Assembly (NCBI GenBank): GCA_029261995.1
Contig: JAJDAF010000036.1
Span: forward strand, 248,001 to 312,000
DNA length: 64,000 bases
Direction: 5' to 3'
From: Candidatus Zhuqueibacterota bacterium
GTDB lineage: Bacteria; Zhuqueibacterota; Zhuqueibacteria; Oceanimicrobiales; Oceanimicrobiaceae
Part shown: positions 1 to 9,179 of the stretch, piece by piece
Numbering within the stretch: the first letter of the stretch is position 1
Layout: every line of letters starts with the position of its first letter
Made by a program: the position numbers and the translations under genes
The notes under the pieces: generated by a model
Databases searched by the model: none
What the model was told of the DNA's origin: nothing
What the model saw: the letters and a program-made list of their open reading frames with translations, nothing else

Positions 1-117
1 AATTTGTTGGCCATGCTGAACAACGATCCTTGTCTTTACGAACAACAACTGGCATCATTGAAGCTCGCGCTGTTTAGCGGCATCAGCGCAAACAACCACG
101 TGGAGGTGAGCGCATGA
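1..117 (+). CDS. 3' end of an unidentified gene upstream of the sigma factor
   Basis: An open frame runs in from the left edge and ends with TGA at 115-117, giving a 38-residue tail. Its stop overlaps the ATG of the sigma factor gene as ATGA, an arrangement typical of translational coupling, so a co-transcribed upstream gene is plausible. The visible tail has no recognisable domain. Genes next to ECF sigma factors are often anti-sigma factors, but nothing here shows that. Confidence 0.35.
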   Translation, partial: NLLAMLNNDPCLYEQQLASLKLALFSGISANNHVEVSA

Positions 118-698
118 ATTTCTTCAGATCGAACTCAACTGAAGATGTCGAGGAGTTCCGCGGGCTATTTGAAGAGAACATCGATGGTCTCTATTCGCTC
201 GCCCTCAGAATGACCCGCAATCAACTGGACGCTGAAGATCTTGTTCAGGAAACCGCCTTCAAAGCTCTACGTTATTTCAACAAATTCGACCGCGGTACCA
301 ACTTCAGGGCCTGGGTCTACCGTATTCTGACCAACAATTTCATCAACATCTACCGCAAGCACAAAAAAGAGCCGACGCGGGTCGAGATTGAAAACGTGGA
401 ATTCAAGCTCTCGGAAGAAGGCGCAACCTACTGGGATCAACTGGATGACCGCAGCAATAAATATGACTACAGCGACTTGTTCGATGATGATATCAGCGCG
501 GCCATTGCCAAACTGCCCGACGAATATCGCATCGTTGTCCTGCTTGCCGACGTCGAGAGCTTAAGCTACAAAGAAATCGCAGAGATCATCCAGCACCCGC
601 TTGGCACGGTCATGTCACGCTTGCACAGGGGGCGAAAAATATTGCAGCGATTGCTAACCAAATATGCCAGGGAGAAAGGCTACATCTCTTCTCAATAG
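114..698 (+). CDS. ECF-type RNA polymerase sigma factor (sigma-70 family)
   Basis: A 194-residue alternative sigma factor that would direct core RNA polymerase to a specific promoter set. Sigma region 2 spans about residues 15-85 and includes the [13 protein letters not shown] and [15 protein letters not shown] stretches. Sigma region 4 spans about 125-182, with the helix-turn-helix [20 protein letters not shown] followed by the basic HRGRK. There is no region 3, as expected for the ECF group. A strong ribosome site (GGAGGTGA, 102-109) precedes the ATG, which overlaps the stop of the upstream frame. The acidic linker between regions 2 and 4 is rather long (about 40 residues). No anti-sigma factor is visible downstream; one could lie upstream of the window. 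The target regulon cannot be read from the sequence. Confidence 0.93.
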   Translation: MNFFRSNSTEDVEEFRGLFEENIDGLYSLALRMTRNQLDAEDLVQETAFKALRYFNKFDRGTNFRAWVYRILTNNFINIYRKHKKEPTRVEIENVEFKLSEEGATYWDQLDDRSNKYDYSDLFDDDISAAIAKLPDEYRIVVLLADVESLSYKEIAEIIQHPLGTVMSRLHRGRKILQRLLTKYAREKGYISSQ

Positions 699-848
699 AT
701 GAAGGACGGAGATCAGCCTGCAAGCAGCTGCTCAACTTGGGCGGCCAAATTGCTCACCTGTCATTCTTCCAGCCCATTTTCGGATTCCATTTTCCATCTG
801 CGCTTTCCTATTGCATTTTAAACGGATTTGGCTATCTTCAACTCCCGT

Positions 849-2315
849 ATGAAGATATGCTTTGCAACAAGTGAATGTGTTCCTTTTGTCAAGACCGGCG
901 GCTTGGCTGACGTTGCGGGGGCCTTGCCACGGGAACTCGCCAAGCTCGGGTGCAAAGTCAAGCTTTTTCTCCCCCTGTACCGGGCTGTCGATGCCAGCCA
1001 GCACGGCATCCTGCCGGCGCCCGAGCTTGCAAACATTCCGGTACAGATGGCTGACCGCACTGTGCTGTTCAATGGCTGGTATGGCAAACTTCCAGATTCA
1101 AAAGTAGAGGCCCACTTCATCGAGTGCCCGCAATATTTTGAGCGTGATGCCATCTACACAGACAAGCCGGACGAGGATGAGCGATTCATCTTGTTCCAGC
1201 ACGCCGTCATCCACATCCTGCAGCGCTACAACTGGGCGCCGGATGTCGTGCATTGCAACGATTGGCAGACCGGACTGATTCCGGCGCTGCTCAAATACAA
1301 TTACGGCTGGGACACGCTGTTCAAAAATACCGCGACACTCATGACCATCCACAATATCGGTTATCAGGGCAGATTTCCCGCCACTTCGCTGCTCAAAGCC
1401 GGATTGCCAGCCGAGCAATTCTATCCCGGCAGCCCGCTCGAACTTGACGGCGATCTTTGCTTCCTGAAAGCCGGAATCACGCTTGCGGATAAAATCAATA
1501 CAGTCAGCGAACAGTATGCCGAAGAAATCCAGACACCAGCGTATGGCGCCGGACTGGAGAGCATTCTGGCCTCGCGACGGCACGATCTGACGGGAATTCT
1601 GAACGGAGTAGATACGCAGGTCTGGAGCCCGGAAAGCGACGGCCTAATCCCCTACCCTTACTCCGCGAGCAAACTCGCAAACAAGAAGAAGAACAAACAA
1701 GCCTTGTTGCGACGGGCCGGCCTGCCTTTCAACAGTGAGAAAGCAGTGCTTGGCATGGTCACTCGTCTTGTCGGCCAAAAGGGCGTGGCGCTGTTGCAGC
1801 CGATCATTCGCGAACTCATGCAGTTGCCGCTCCAAATGGTCGTGCTGGGCAGTGGCGACAAGAAGCTCGAGCGTTTTCTGCGGCGGACAGCGCAGGGGTT
1901 CCCTGACTCATTCTCGGCAACCATCGGATATGACAACCAACTCTCGCATCTGATCACGGCCGGCAGCGACATGTTCGTGATGCCTTCGCAATATGAGCCA
2001 TGCGGCCTGAATCAAATGTACAGTCTGGCATATGGCGCCGTGCCGATTGTCCGGCGCACCGGCGGCCTGGCCGACACCGTCAAAGATTATCATGAGTACT
2101 ACCAGGCCGGCAACGGCTTCAGCTTCAACGATTTTTCCGCGAACGCCCTGCTGTTCACCATTCGGCGAGCGCTTGACATATTCAAGAGCAAACGCACATG
2201 GCGGGAAATCCAACATAGAGGCATGGTCGAAAACTATTCCTGGCTCGCGTCGGCAAAGAAATACAAAGCCAGCTATCGAGCAACCCGGAAAAGTAAGAGC
2301 GATGTAGCCATCTAA
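849..2315 (+). CDS. glgA: glycogen synthase (ADP-glucose type, GT5)
   Basis: Transfers glucose from ADP-glucose to the growing alpha-1,4-glucan in the cytoplasm. The start at ATG 849 gives 488 residues, the usual family length, and places the GT5 N-terminus at the protein start with the substrate motif KTGGLADV at about residue 15; the frame itself is open from a TTG at 828. The GT5 catalytic domain covers about 1-240 and the GT-B C-terminal domain about 285-455, with the PSQYEPCGLNQ motif that carries the conserved acidic residue. No convincing ribosome site precedes either start. Both glgC paralogues lie at the far end of the window (60671-63204), so the ADP-glucose route is complete although not in one operon. 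The next gene is an aldolase with its own promoter. Confidence 0.95.
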   Translation: MKICFATSECVPFVKTGGLADVAGALPRELAKLGCKVKLFLPLYRAVDASQHGILPAPELANIPVQMADRTVLFNGWYGKLPDSKVEAHFIECPQYFERDAIYTDKPDEDERFILFQHAVIHILQRYNWAPDVVHCNDWQTGLIPALLKYNYGWDTLFKNTATLMTIHNIGYQGRFPATSLLKAGLPAEQFYPGSPLELDGDLCFLKAGITLADKINTVSEQYAEEIQTPAYGAGLESILASRRHDLTGILNGVDTQVWSPESDGLIPYPYSASKLANKKKNKQALLRRAGLPFNSEKAVLGMVTRLVGQKGVALLQPIIRELMQLPLQMVVLGSGDKKLERFLRRTAQGFPDSFSATIGYDNQLSHLITAGSDMFVMPSQYEPCGLNQMYSLAYGAVPIVRRTGGLADTVKDYHEYYQAGNGFSFNDFSANALLFTIRRALDIFKSKRTWREIQHRGMVENYSWLASAKKYKASYRATRKSKSDVAI

Positions 2316-2397
2316 CCGCACTTTTACGCTTTCGCAAGACTTGGTGACTAAATAACTTGCAGCGCCTGATGGCGGGCGGACATTTCCAAATAATATC

Positions 2398-2426
2398 TTG
2401 ACACCTGCAGTGAAATTCATTATATA
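2398..2426 (+). promoter_or_regulatory. sigma-70 type promoter of fbaB
   Basis: TTGACA at 2398-2403 and TATATA at 2421-2426 are separated by 17 bases in an AT-rich stretch between glgA and the aldolase gene. Transcription would start near 2433, about 36 bases before the ATG at 2469, which is preceded by a GGAGAG ribosome site. Confidence 0.7.
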
Positions 2427-2468
2427 TTTTGACCACATTTCTTAATTCAAACGCTGGAGAGATTACCA

Positions 2469-3527
<1,059 letters not shown>

Positions 3528-3550
3528 CACATTTGATTCGCTACTGTTCA

Positions 3551-3584
3551 AGCCCCTCTCGTTTAGGTTGTGAGGGGCTTTTTC
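3551..3584 (+). terminator. intrinsic terminator after fbaB
   Basis: AGCCCCTC (3551-3558) pairs with GAGGGGCT (3572-3579) around a 13-base loop and is followed by a run of T from 3579 to 3583. It lies 24 bases after the fbaB stop. Confidence 0.9.
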
Positions 3585-3699
3585 GTTCCTAAGGAATATG
3601 GTGAACTTTGGAGAGGCTTGTTTGAGTTGAAACGTTTGCTTGTGACAGCTGGATTCGTTATCTTGAACTGTTGAACCAACCAAACAGCGTAACCAGAGC

Positions 3700-3921
3700 A
3701 TGGCACAGAATCCAACCCAAATCAGAATGAACAAATCAGCCGTTTCAGTCGGTAATGTGGCGGACAAGGATGAAGAGAGAAAAGAGTATTGGCAAACGCG
3801 ATCGCATGTGGAAAGGCTCCGCGCATTGGAAGTCCTGAGACAGCAATACCACCCTGACTATGATCCCTATACCTCCAAGCTTCAAAGAGTTCTTGAAGTG
3901 TTCAAACGACCACAACGTTGA
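3700..3921 (+). CDS. small antitoxin-like protein, solitary
   Basis: A 73-residue acidic and basic protein. The part from residue 23 on (ERKEYWQTRSHVERLRALEVLRQQY, then LQRVLEVFKRP) resembles small proteins usually encoded just before a nucleotidyltransferase-type gene in toxin-antitoxin-like pairs: a W-x(n)-ER-AL-LR helix, a central tyrosine and a C-terminal LQRV-KR. No nucleotidyltransferase partner follows; the next gene is an acetyltransferase on the opposite strand, 15 bases away. It may be an orphan remnant or may act in trans. The start is ATG 3700, with an in-frame ATG at 3727 as the alternative; neither has a strong ribosome site. The assignment rests on remembered sequence pattern only. 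Confidence 0.6.
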   Translation: MAQNPTQIRMNKSAVSVGNVADKDEERKEYWQTRSHVERLRALEVLRQQYHPDYDPYTSKLQRVLEVFKRPQR

Positions 3922-3936
3922 ATACCTTGTACAGGC

Positions 3937-4503
3937 TTACAAATCATACCGCATGATCGGCCGCGTCGGCGAGCGGCGCTCCACCTCACGAAACCCAACA
4001 TCCTCGAAAGCTGTAAAAAAGCCGGTGTAGCCAAACAGATCCGGATAGGTGTCTTTCTTGGGCGCAACGGGATAGCCCTCCACTAGCTTCGCGCCCCGGC
4101 TCCTGGCATATTCGATTGCGGCCTGCAGCAGAGCCTTGCTGACGCCTTGCCGTCTAAACTCTTTCCTTACGAAGAAACAGACAATCGCCCAAACCGGCTC
4201 ATCATCCACGGGTTTCAGAATGCGCGAGCGCTGCAGCACAGGAAAAGCCTCACGCGGCCCGAGACTGCACCAGCCCACGACGCAGTCCTGAGCGTAAACC
4301 AGAATCCCGGGAACCTCACCAGCGGCAACCAGCTTGTGCATTTCCGACTTGTTCGGCTCTCCTTTTTGCATCTCAAATTCCGAACGTTTGAGCCGGAACC
4401 ACATGCACCAGCAGCCACCACATGCGCCACGCTCCCCGAACAGAGCTTCGAAGTCCGGCCACAGCTCCGCGGTTAACGGCTTGCAAAGCAATTCGATGTC
4501 CAT
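3937..4503 (-). CDS. GNAT family N-acetyltransferase
   Basis: A 188-residue acyl-CoA-dependent acetyltransferase of unknown substrate. The start at 4503 is chosen because GGGAGGAG lies just upstream on the minus strand; the frame is open further upstream, but those residues look unlike the family. The N-terminal part has a cysteine-rich segment (GACGGCWCMWFR, about 26-37) found in one GNAT subgroup. The acetyl-CoA binding core follows at about 105-130, with VWAIVCFFVRKEFRRQG corresponding to motif A (R/Q-x-x-G-x-G/A) and then SKALLQAAIEYARSRG. The C-terminal tail has conserved YPxxP-like and GF elements. It is a single gene, convergent with the small antitoxin-like gene and divergent from the permease gene. 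Confidence 0.85.
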   Translation of the reverse strand: MDIELLCKPLTAELWPDFEALFGERGACGGCWCMWFRLKRSEFEMQKGEPNKSEMHKLVAAGEVPGILVYAQDCVVGWCSLGPREAFPVLQRSRILKPVDDEPVWAIVCFFVRKEFRRQGVSKALLQAAIEYARSRGAKLVEGYPVAPKKDTYPDLFGYTGFFTAFEDVGFREVERRSPTRPIMRYDL

Positions 4504-4599
4504 GCCCCGCTCCTCCCTTTGGTGATGTAGAAATAAATTGAAAGTAATGAAAATAATGACAACCTTGAGATAACTTTCCACCAAAATTACGAGGAGGAA

Positions 4600-5724
4600 A
4601 TGGTGCCCGACGAAAAAAGCATTCAGAAAAGTTACGCTCGGAAATTCAGCAGGACCTACTTACTGCTGCTGCTTGTCCTCATTTCGATTCTGTTTTACAA
4701 TGTGATCCAGATCTTCTTGATTCCAATTCTGCTGGCGGCCGTATTCAGTTCCCTGTTCTATCCCCTCTATGAGTGGCTGGTACGGTGGTTCAAAGGACGG
4801 CAATCGTTGTGCGCCTTTGTCACCTGTGTCGCTCTGCTGCTCGGCATGCTCATCCCATTTTACGGCGTCGCCCATCTGGTCTCGAAAGAAGGCATTCACG
4901 CCTTCAACACCGCACTGCCGGAGGTGAAGCAAATCATCAAAGAGGGAGACGCAGGGCTGCTCGGCGAAATCAAAACCTACCCGCTGATCAACCGCATCGA
5001 TTTCTCGAAAATGGACTGGCAGGCGTCTTTGCAGGACATCGCCACCAACCTCGGCGGTATTCTGACCAAGGTCATCAACAAAACCTCGAAAGGCACCTTT
5101 CAGGTCATCACCGATCTGTTTATCACGCTGTTCACCATGTTCTACTTCTTCCGCGACGGCCGTAAACTCGTGGAGCATCTCAAGTATCTCAGCCCTCTCG
5201 ATGACGCCTACGAAGAACGTCTGGCGCATCGCTTCATCTCGGTTTCTCGAGCCACGCTCAAAGGCACTCTGCTGATCGGTGTGGCGCAGGGGACACTGGG
5301 CGGGTTGACCCTATGGATTTGCGGGGTTGGCTCACCCATTCTCTGGGGCGTGGTCATGGTCGTACTTTCCGTCATTCCGCTGATCGGCGCGTGGTTGGTG
5401 CTGTATCCGGCGGCCATCATTCAACTCGTGGTCGGCAACATCTGGCAGGGCGTCGCGATTATTCTGGTAACCGTGCTGGTCATCACCAATATCGACAACT
5501 TGCTGCGGCCGCGCCTAGTTGGCCGAGACGCCGGCATGCACGATTTGCTCATCTTCTTCTCGACCCTCGGCGGCATCAGCGTGTTCGGGATCATGGGCTT
5601 CATCATCGGGCCGGTGATTGCGGTCTTCTTTCTGACCATATTAGAGATTTACTCCGTGGAGTTCAAAGCGACATTGGATATCGCTCAGAACGCTGAAACG
5701 AGCGACGCAGACGTAGACAACTGA
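4600..5724 (+). CDS. AI-2E family transporter (PerM-type permease)
   Basis: A 374-residue inner-membrane protein with about eight hydrophobic segments: two near the N-terminus (about 20-50), one near 65-90, one near 160-180, then a dense set from about 205 to 345. Between residues 95 and 155 lies a soluble stretch, as usual in the family. The conserved C-terminal half contains the FYFFRDGRK and NLLRPRLVG elements. Family members export autoinducer-2 or act as ion antiporters, so the substrate is unknown. The ATG follows GAGGAGGAA directly; the next codon is GTG and could serve as the start with better spacing. No operon partners: both neighbours are transcribed in the opposite direction. Confidence 0.88.
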   Translation: MVPDEKSIQKSYARKFSRTYLLLLLVLISILFYNVIQIFLIPILLAAVFSSLFYPLYEWLVRWFKGRQSLCAFVTCVALLLGMLIPFYGVAHLVSKEGIHAFNTALPEVKQIIKEGDAGLLGEIKTYPLINRIDFSKMDWQASLQDIATNLGGILTKVINKTSKGTFQVITDLFITLFTMFYFFRDGRKLVEHLKYLSPLDDAYEERLAHRFISVSRATLKGTLLIGVAQGTLGGLTLWICGVGSPILWGVVMVVLSVIPLIGAWLVLYPAAIIQLVVGNIWQGVAIILVTVLVITNIDNLLRPRLVGRDAGMHDLLIFFSTLGGISVFGIMGFIIGPVIAVFFLTILEIYSVEFKATLDIAQNAETSDADVDN

Positions 5725-5946
5725 CTCCATCATTAGGAAGGGATTTTGCTTCTGGTTGAGGTCCATTGCTCAGGCACAGGGCGTTAATCGTATCGAAACA
5801 AGCGCCCCTAAACTGGCTCAGAATCGCCCCGAGGGCTCAATCGACTCCAAATTGTGCACCCGCACAAAAAATCGTCGATGTAGAGCGGCGCGGCTTGGAT
5901 CTCACCAAGTGATGCGCCGACTGGATAACGTCCACCAGGCTGCGAA

Positions 5947-6396
5947 TCAGGCGCCGACGGCCTCTTCGACTTTTTTCTTGAGGGATTTCATGCCTTGCTT
6001 GATCAACATTTTCGAGGCAGAGTCTATTAGACGCTGGCCAATTCTGGCGATGGTGCCGCCGATAGTCATATCGCCGACGTAGTTCATCGTTGTGCCTCCG
6101 TCTGATGCTTCTAGCGCCATCTTGATATCGCCACGCACAAAGCCGCCTTTGCCTTCTCCTTCGAGATGCAGACGATAGCTGCGCGGCGGTTCTTTGTCAT
6201 GAATCGAACATTTGGTGGTATACTGGCTGGTTATGGCGCCGACTTTTGCGCCGATGGTGGCGACAAACTCATCTTCGCTCAGCTTCTTCATGTCTTTGCA
6301 GCCCGGCATGACTTCCTTCAGAAACTCCGGGTCTTGCAGCAATTCCCACAGCTTCTGCGGGGATGCGGCCACTTCTACGCTGCCATCGACTTTCAT
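5947..6396 (-). CDS. coxG: CoxG-like SRPBCC protein (CO dehydrogenase subunit G family)
   Basis: A 149-residue protein of the START/SRPBCC fold, N-terminus MKVDGSVEVAASPQKLWELL and C-terminal helix rich in lysine, typical of CoxG. CoxG proteins help anchor or couple molybdenum-containing CO dehydrogenase and related hydroxylases at the membrane. A ribosome site AAGGAG precedes the ATG. It is the last of three minus-strand genes (XdhC, MocA-like, CoxG), 79 bases after the MocA-like gene, and the trio matches the accessory part of cox/xdh gene clusters. The structural subunits (CoxLMS or XdhAB) are not in the window. CoxG-type proteins without CO dehydrogenase are common, so CO oxidation should not be assumed. 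Confidence 0.87.
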   Translation of the reverse strand: MKVDGSVEVAASPQKLWELLQDPEFLKEVMPGCKDMKKLSEDEFVATIGAKVGAITSQYTTKCSIHDKEPPRSYRLHLEGEGKGGFVRGDIKMALEASDGGTTMNYVGDMTIGGTIARIGQRLIDSASKMLIKQGMKSLKKKVEEAVGA

Positions 6397-6475
6397 GGCT
6401 GGCTCCTTCTTCTTTGTGCGATGCTGGGAGGTGTCTGAGTGCAGTGAGATTATTTACACAAATCTCAGAATAGTG

Positions 6476-7099
6476 TCAAGGAATTTGCTCGGGCCCGGCC
6501 AGCAGGATCTGTTTTACGTTCTCCACGTCCGCGAGTGTGTCAACATCGAGTAGCTCGTCAGCGGGGATATCGACGCGGATGGCGAGATTCCCGTGCTTCT
6601 TCAGCAGCGCCTGCGCGCCCCGGTCGCCGTGCAAGTTCGATAGCTGCTCAAAATGCTCGCGGGGAAAAAGCGCCGGACTGCCAATCCCGCTCCCAATTTT
6701 TGTCGCGACGATCTTCGTCAGGCGTTGCCGGAACACTTCCACAAAACGGTTGATGGTTGCCGGCTGAAGATTGGGCTGGTCCGCCAGTAGAATCAGAATA
6801 CCATCCGAGTTCGGCGCCGCAGCCGCGACTCCCACCTTGATCGAAGAGCTGATGCCTGCTTCAGGCCGTCTGTTGTGCACGAACGTGACCTTCTGAGCAG
6901 CGGGCATATCTGACACCGAAATATCATCGCCGGCGACAAAAAAGACGCGATCGACTTTTGAACGCAGAACATTTTCCAGGGACCAACGCCAGATGGGCCG
7001 GTCCGCAATGGTCATCAACAGCTTGTTATTGCCTAGCATGCGGCGCGACAAACCGGCGGCAAGCAGAATGGCGGAAACGAGTGGCTGTTCGTGATTCAC
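6476..7099 (-). CDS. MocA-like molybdenum cofactor nucleotidyltransferase
   Basis: A 207-residue NTP-transferase with the signature LLAAGLSRRMLGNNKLL at residues 12-28, the usual LAAGxSxRMGxxK pattern except that leucine replaces the common glycine after RM. ILLADQPNLQP (near 101) gives the metal-binding aspartate. Proteins of this family attach CMP or GMP to molybdopterin so that the cofactor fits xanthine-dehydrogenase-type enzymes. It starts 6 bases after the XdhC stop, so the two are co-transcribed and probably act together in cofactor maturation and insertion. A MobA role (guanine dinucleotide for DMSO-reductase enzymes) is less likely in this neighbourhood. Confidence 0.85.
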   Translation of the reverse strand: MNHEQPLVSAILLAAGLSRRMLGNNKLLMTIADRPIWRWSLENVLRSKVDRVFFVAGDDISVSDMPAAQKVTFVHNRRPEAGISSSIKVGVAAAAPNSDGILILLADQPNLQPATINRFVEVFRQRLTKIVATKIGSGIGSPALFPREHFEQLSNLHGDRGAQALLKKHGNLAIRVDIPADELLDVDTLADVENVKQILLAGPEQIP

Positions 7100-7105
7100 G
7101 GCTGT

Positions 7106-8230
7106 TCAAGAACGTGGGTGAATGGGCTGAATCTGCTGTCTCAGCGAACCGCCGACGCGTCCGGCCAGCACAGCCCGCATCTCAGCCAAAATACTGACGG
7201 CAATCTGGTCGGCGTCCTGCGCGCCAATGTCGAGCCCTGCCGGCGCATAAAGTCTTGCCAGCTGGTCGGCGCTGAACGTGACGCCTTCCTTTGACAAATC
7301 CCGCAACAGGTCGTCCGTCCTTGAGCGTGGCCCGAGCTGGCCAACGTAGCAAGCCGGCGACTGCAAAGCGACCCGCAGAATCTGTTTGTCATCCAAATAG
7401 TTGTGGGTCTTGATCAGCACGAAGGTGCGGTCGCAATACTCGACAGCGCGGGCGAGTTCTTCTCTGGGCGAAACCACGGTCTCGTCTGCTTCCGGGTATT
7501 TTTGCGGGTTGGCAAATGCCTCGCGGTGGTCCACCAGCACGACTCGAAAACCCATTTGGCGCCCCAGCGCAACGATAGGTGCGGCATCGGGATCGGCGCC
7601 GACGACCACCAGCGGACGCGGCGGCCAAACCGCTTCGATAAAAACCTGTGCTTCTCCCTGTTCGATAAAATAGATATGGCTCCGCGACCGTTCAGCGGCC
7701 AGCATCCGCTTGGCATCAACCCTCGCTTGCTCGTCGAGAAGCGCAAGCCCGAGGGACCTTTCCACGCGATCGTCGCTATGAACCAGCATGCGGGCGCCCG
7801 GGCGCAAATCGCCATGGTCAGCGCAAACCAGGGTCGCCACCGCCACGGGGCGATGATAGCGCACACAAGCCTCAACCGTGGCCAGAACCGCGGCGGTTTT
7901 CTCTGTGATTGGCTCGACCAAAACCTCGACCACGCCGTTGCAGCCGATACCCAAACCCCAAACCAGATCATCACTGGCGGAATTGTCGTAGCGCCGCAGC
8001 TCCGGCACGCCGGTTTCGCGCACGCGCTTGGCGATTTCCCGCACGTCCGCCTCAAGGCAGCCGGCGCTGATACTGCCGACCGGCTCGCCTTCCTGCGGGA
8101 TGAGCAGTTTTGCCCCCTCTTTGCGATAGGTCGAGCCCGAGGTGCGGACAACCGTGGCGAGAACCGCCCTTTCACGCCGTTCGCGTAAATCGTGAAACTT
8201 TTCCAGAATTTGTAGGTCTAGTGCGGGCAT
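7106..8230 (-). CDS. XdhC/CoxI family molybdenum cofactor insertion protein
   Basis: A 374-residue maturation factor that binds and inserts sulfurated molybdenum cofactor into xanthine-dehydrogenase-family enzymes. The N-terminal XdhC/CoxI domain covers about 10-80 (AVLATVVRTSGSTYRKEGAKLLI, then GSISAGCLEADV with the conserved cysteine). The C-terminal Rossmann domain covers about 195-340 (RPLVVVGADPDAAPIVALG, then FVLIKTHNYLDD). The start at ATG 8230 fits the family; the frame stays open upstream to 8374 but codes for an unlikely sequence. First gene of the XdhC, MocA-like, CoxG unit, divergent from the methyltransferase gene across 193 bases. Confidence 0.9.
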   Translation of the reverse strand: MPALDLQILEKFHDLRERRERAVLATVVRTSGSTYRKEGAKLLIPQEGEPVGSISAGCLEADVREIAKRVRETGVPELRRYDNSASDDLVWGLGIGCNGVVEVLVEPITEKTAAVLATVEACVRYHRPVAVATLVCADHGDLRPGARMLVHSDDRVERSLGLALLDEQARVDAKRMLAAERSRSHIYFIEQGEAQVFIEAVWPPRPLVVVGADPDAAPIVALGRQMGFRVVLVDHREAFANPQKYPEADETVVSPREELARAVEYCDRTFVLIKTHNYLDDKQILRVALQSPACYVGQLGPRSRTDDLLRDLSKEGVTFSADQLARLYAPAGLDIGAQDADQIAVSILAEMRAVLAGRVGGSLRQQIQPIHPRS

Positions 8231-8423
8231 GATTGAATGTAAAACATCAAGAGTCGCTTTGCAAGCAGATGTTGCTGAATACCGTGCGATCTCGCTCCCA
8301 CGCTCCGCATGGCGAACGCAGACCCGGACGCCCCTGCTTCCAGTGGCCGGGCCTGCAAACCCAAGCCATTTCATCCCGCCAAAAACCCTTTGCTTTCCAC
8401 CCCCATTTTGCTAAATTCACGCA

Positions 8424-9179
8424 ATGAGCCAGAAAGCATCAAACACCGCCTGGTACGAAGATTGGTTCGGCCAGGACTATCTCGAAGTCTACCCCCACCG
8501 CGACGAACAGGAAGCCAGACAGCAAGTTGATTTCGTCGAGCAGACGCTCCCCGTGAACACCTCCCGGCAAATACTCGACCTCGGCTGTGGCAGCGGACGG
8601 CACGCCAATGAGATGTCCAGCCGCGGCTACAGCGTCACCGGTCTCGACCTCTCCCCTACGCTCCTGGAGCTGGCGAAACAGAAAAGCACTGATGCCAGCA
8701 ACCGCTTTGTAATGGCAGACATGCGCAGGCTGCCGTTTTGCCGGGTGTTCGACGTGGTGGTCAGTTTTTTTACGACCTTCGGCTATTTCGACTCAGATGC
8801 GGAAAATATCAAAACCCTGCTCAGCATCGAAAGTGTGCTCCGACCCGGCGGCGTTTTCATGCAGGACTACGTCAACAAGTCGCACGTCATCGACAATCTC
8901 GTGCCGCGCGATGAGCGCCAGCAAGGCGATTTTGAAGTCCTTCAGGAGCGCAATTACGACCAGAAGACGCAACGAGTCGAAAAAAAAATCACGCTACGCA
9001 GAAATGGTAATACCAGGGAATATTTTGAGTCCGTCAGGCTTTATTCTCTAGGGGAAATGCAGGAACTGCTGACCAAAGCAGGGTTGACTCTGGAAAAGAC
9101 ATTCGGGAATTTCGACGGCAGCGCGGTGACTGAAATGAGCCCGCGTCTGATTCTAATCGGGAGAAGGAGTGCTGATTGA
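8424..9179 (+). CDS. class I SAM-dependent methyltransferase
   Basis: A 251-residue soluble methyltransferase. Motif I is ILDLGCGSGRHANEMSSRG at about 49-67, followed by the acidic end of beta-2 (VTGLDLSP), the MADMRRLPF segment near 95 and the FFTTFGYF region near 113. The C-terminal half is the beta-rich part seen in methyltransferases of small molecules. Its stop codon overlaps the TTG start of bshC (TTGA at 9176-9179), so the two are translationally coupled. That link places it in the bacillithiol gene group; a role in thiol metabolism is conceivable, but the substrate is unknown. Confidence 0.85.
   Translation: MSQKASNTAWYEDWFGQDYLEVYPHRDEQEARQQVDFVEQTLPVNTSRQILDLGCGSGRHANEMSSRGYSVTGLDLSPTLLELAKQKSTDASNRFVMADMRRLPFCRVFDVVVSFFTTFGYFDSDAENIKTLLSIESVLRPGGVFMQDYVNKSHVIDNLVPRDERQQGDFEVLQERNYDQKTQRVEKKITLRRNGNTREYFESVRLYSLGEMQELLTKAGLTLEKTFGNFDGSAVTEMSPRLILIGRRSAD

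Noticed and set aside
8285-8340. REP-like repeat before the methyltransferase gene
   Set aside because: CTCCCACGCTCCGCATGGCGAACGC recalls a widespread REP-type sequence, but the palindrome is degenerate and no second copy is seen in the window.
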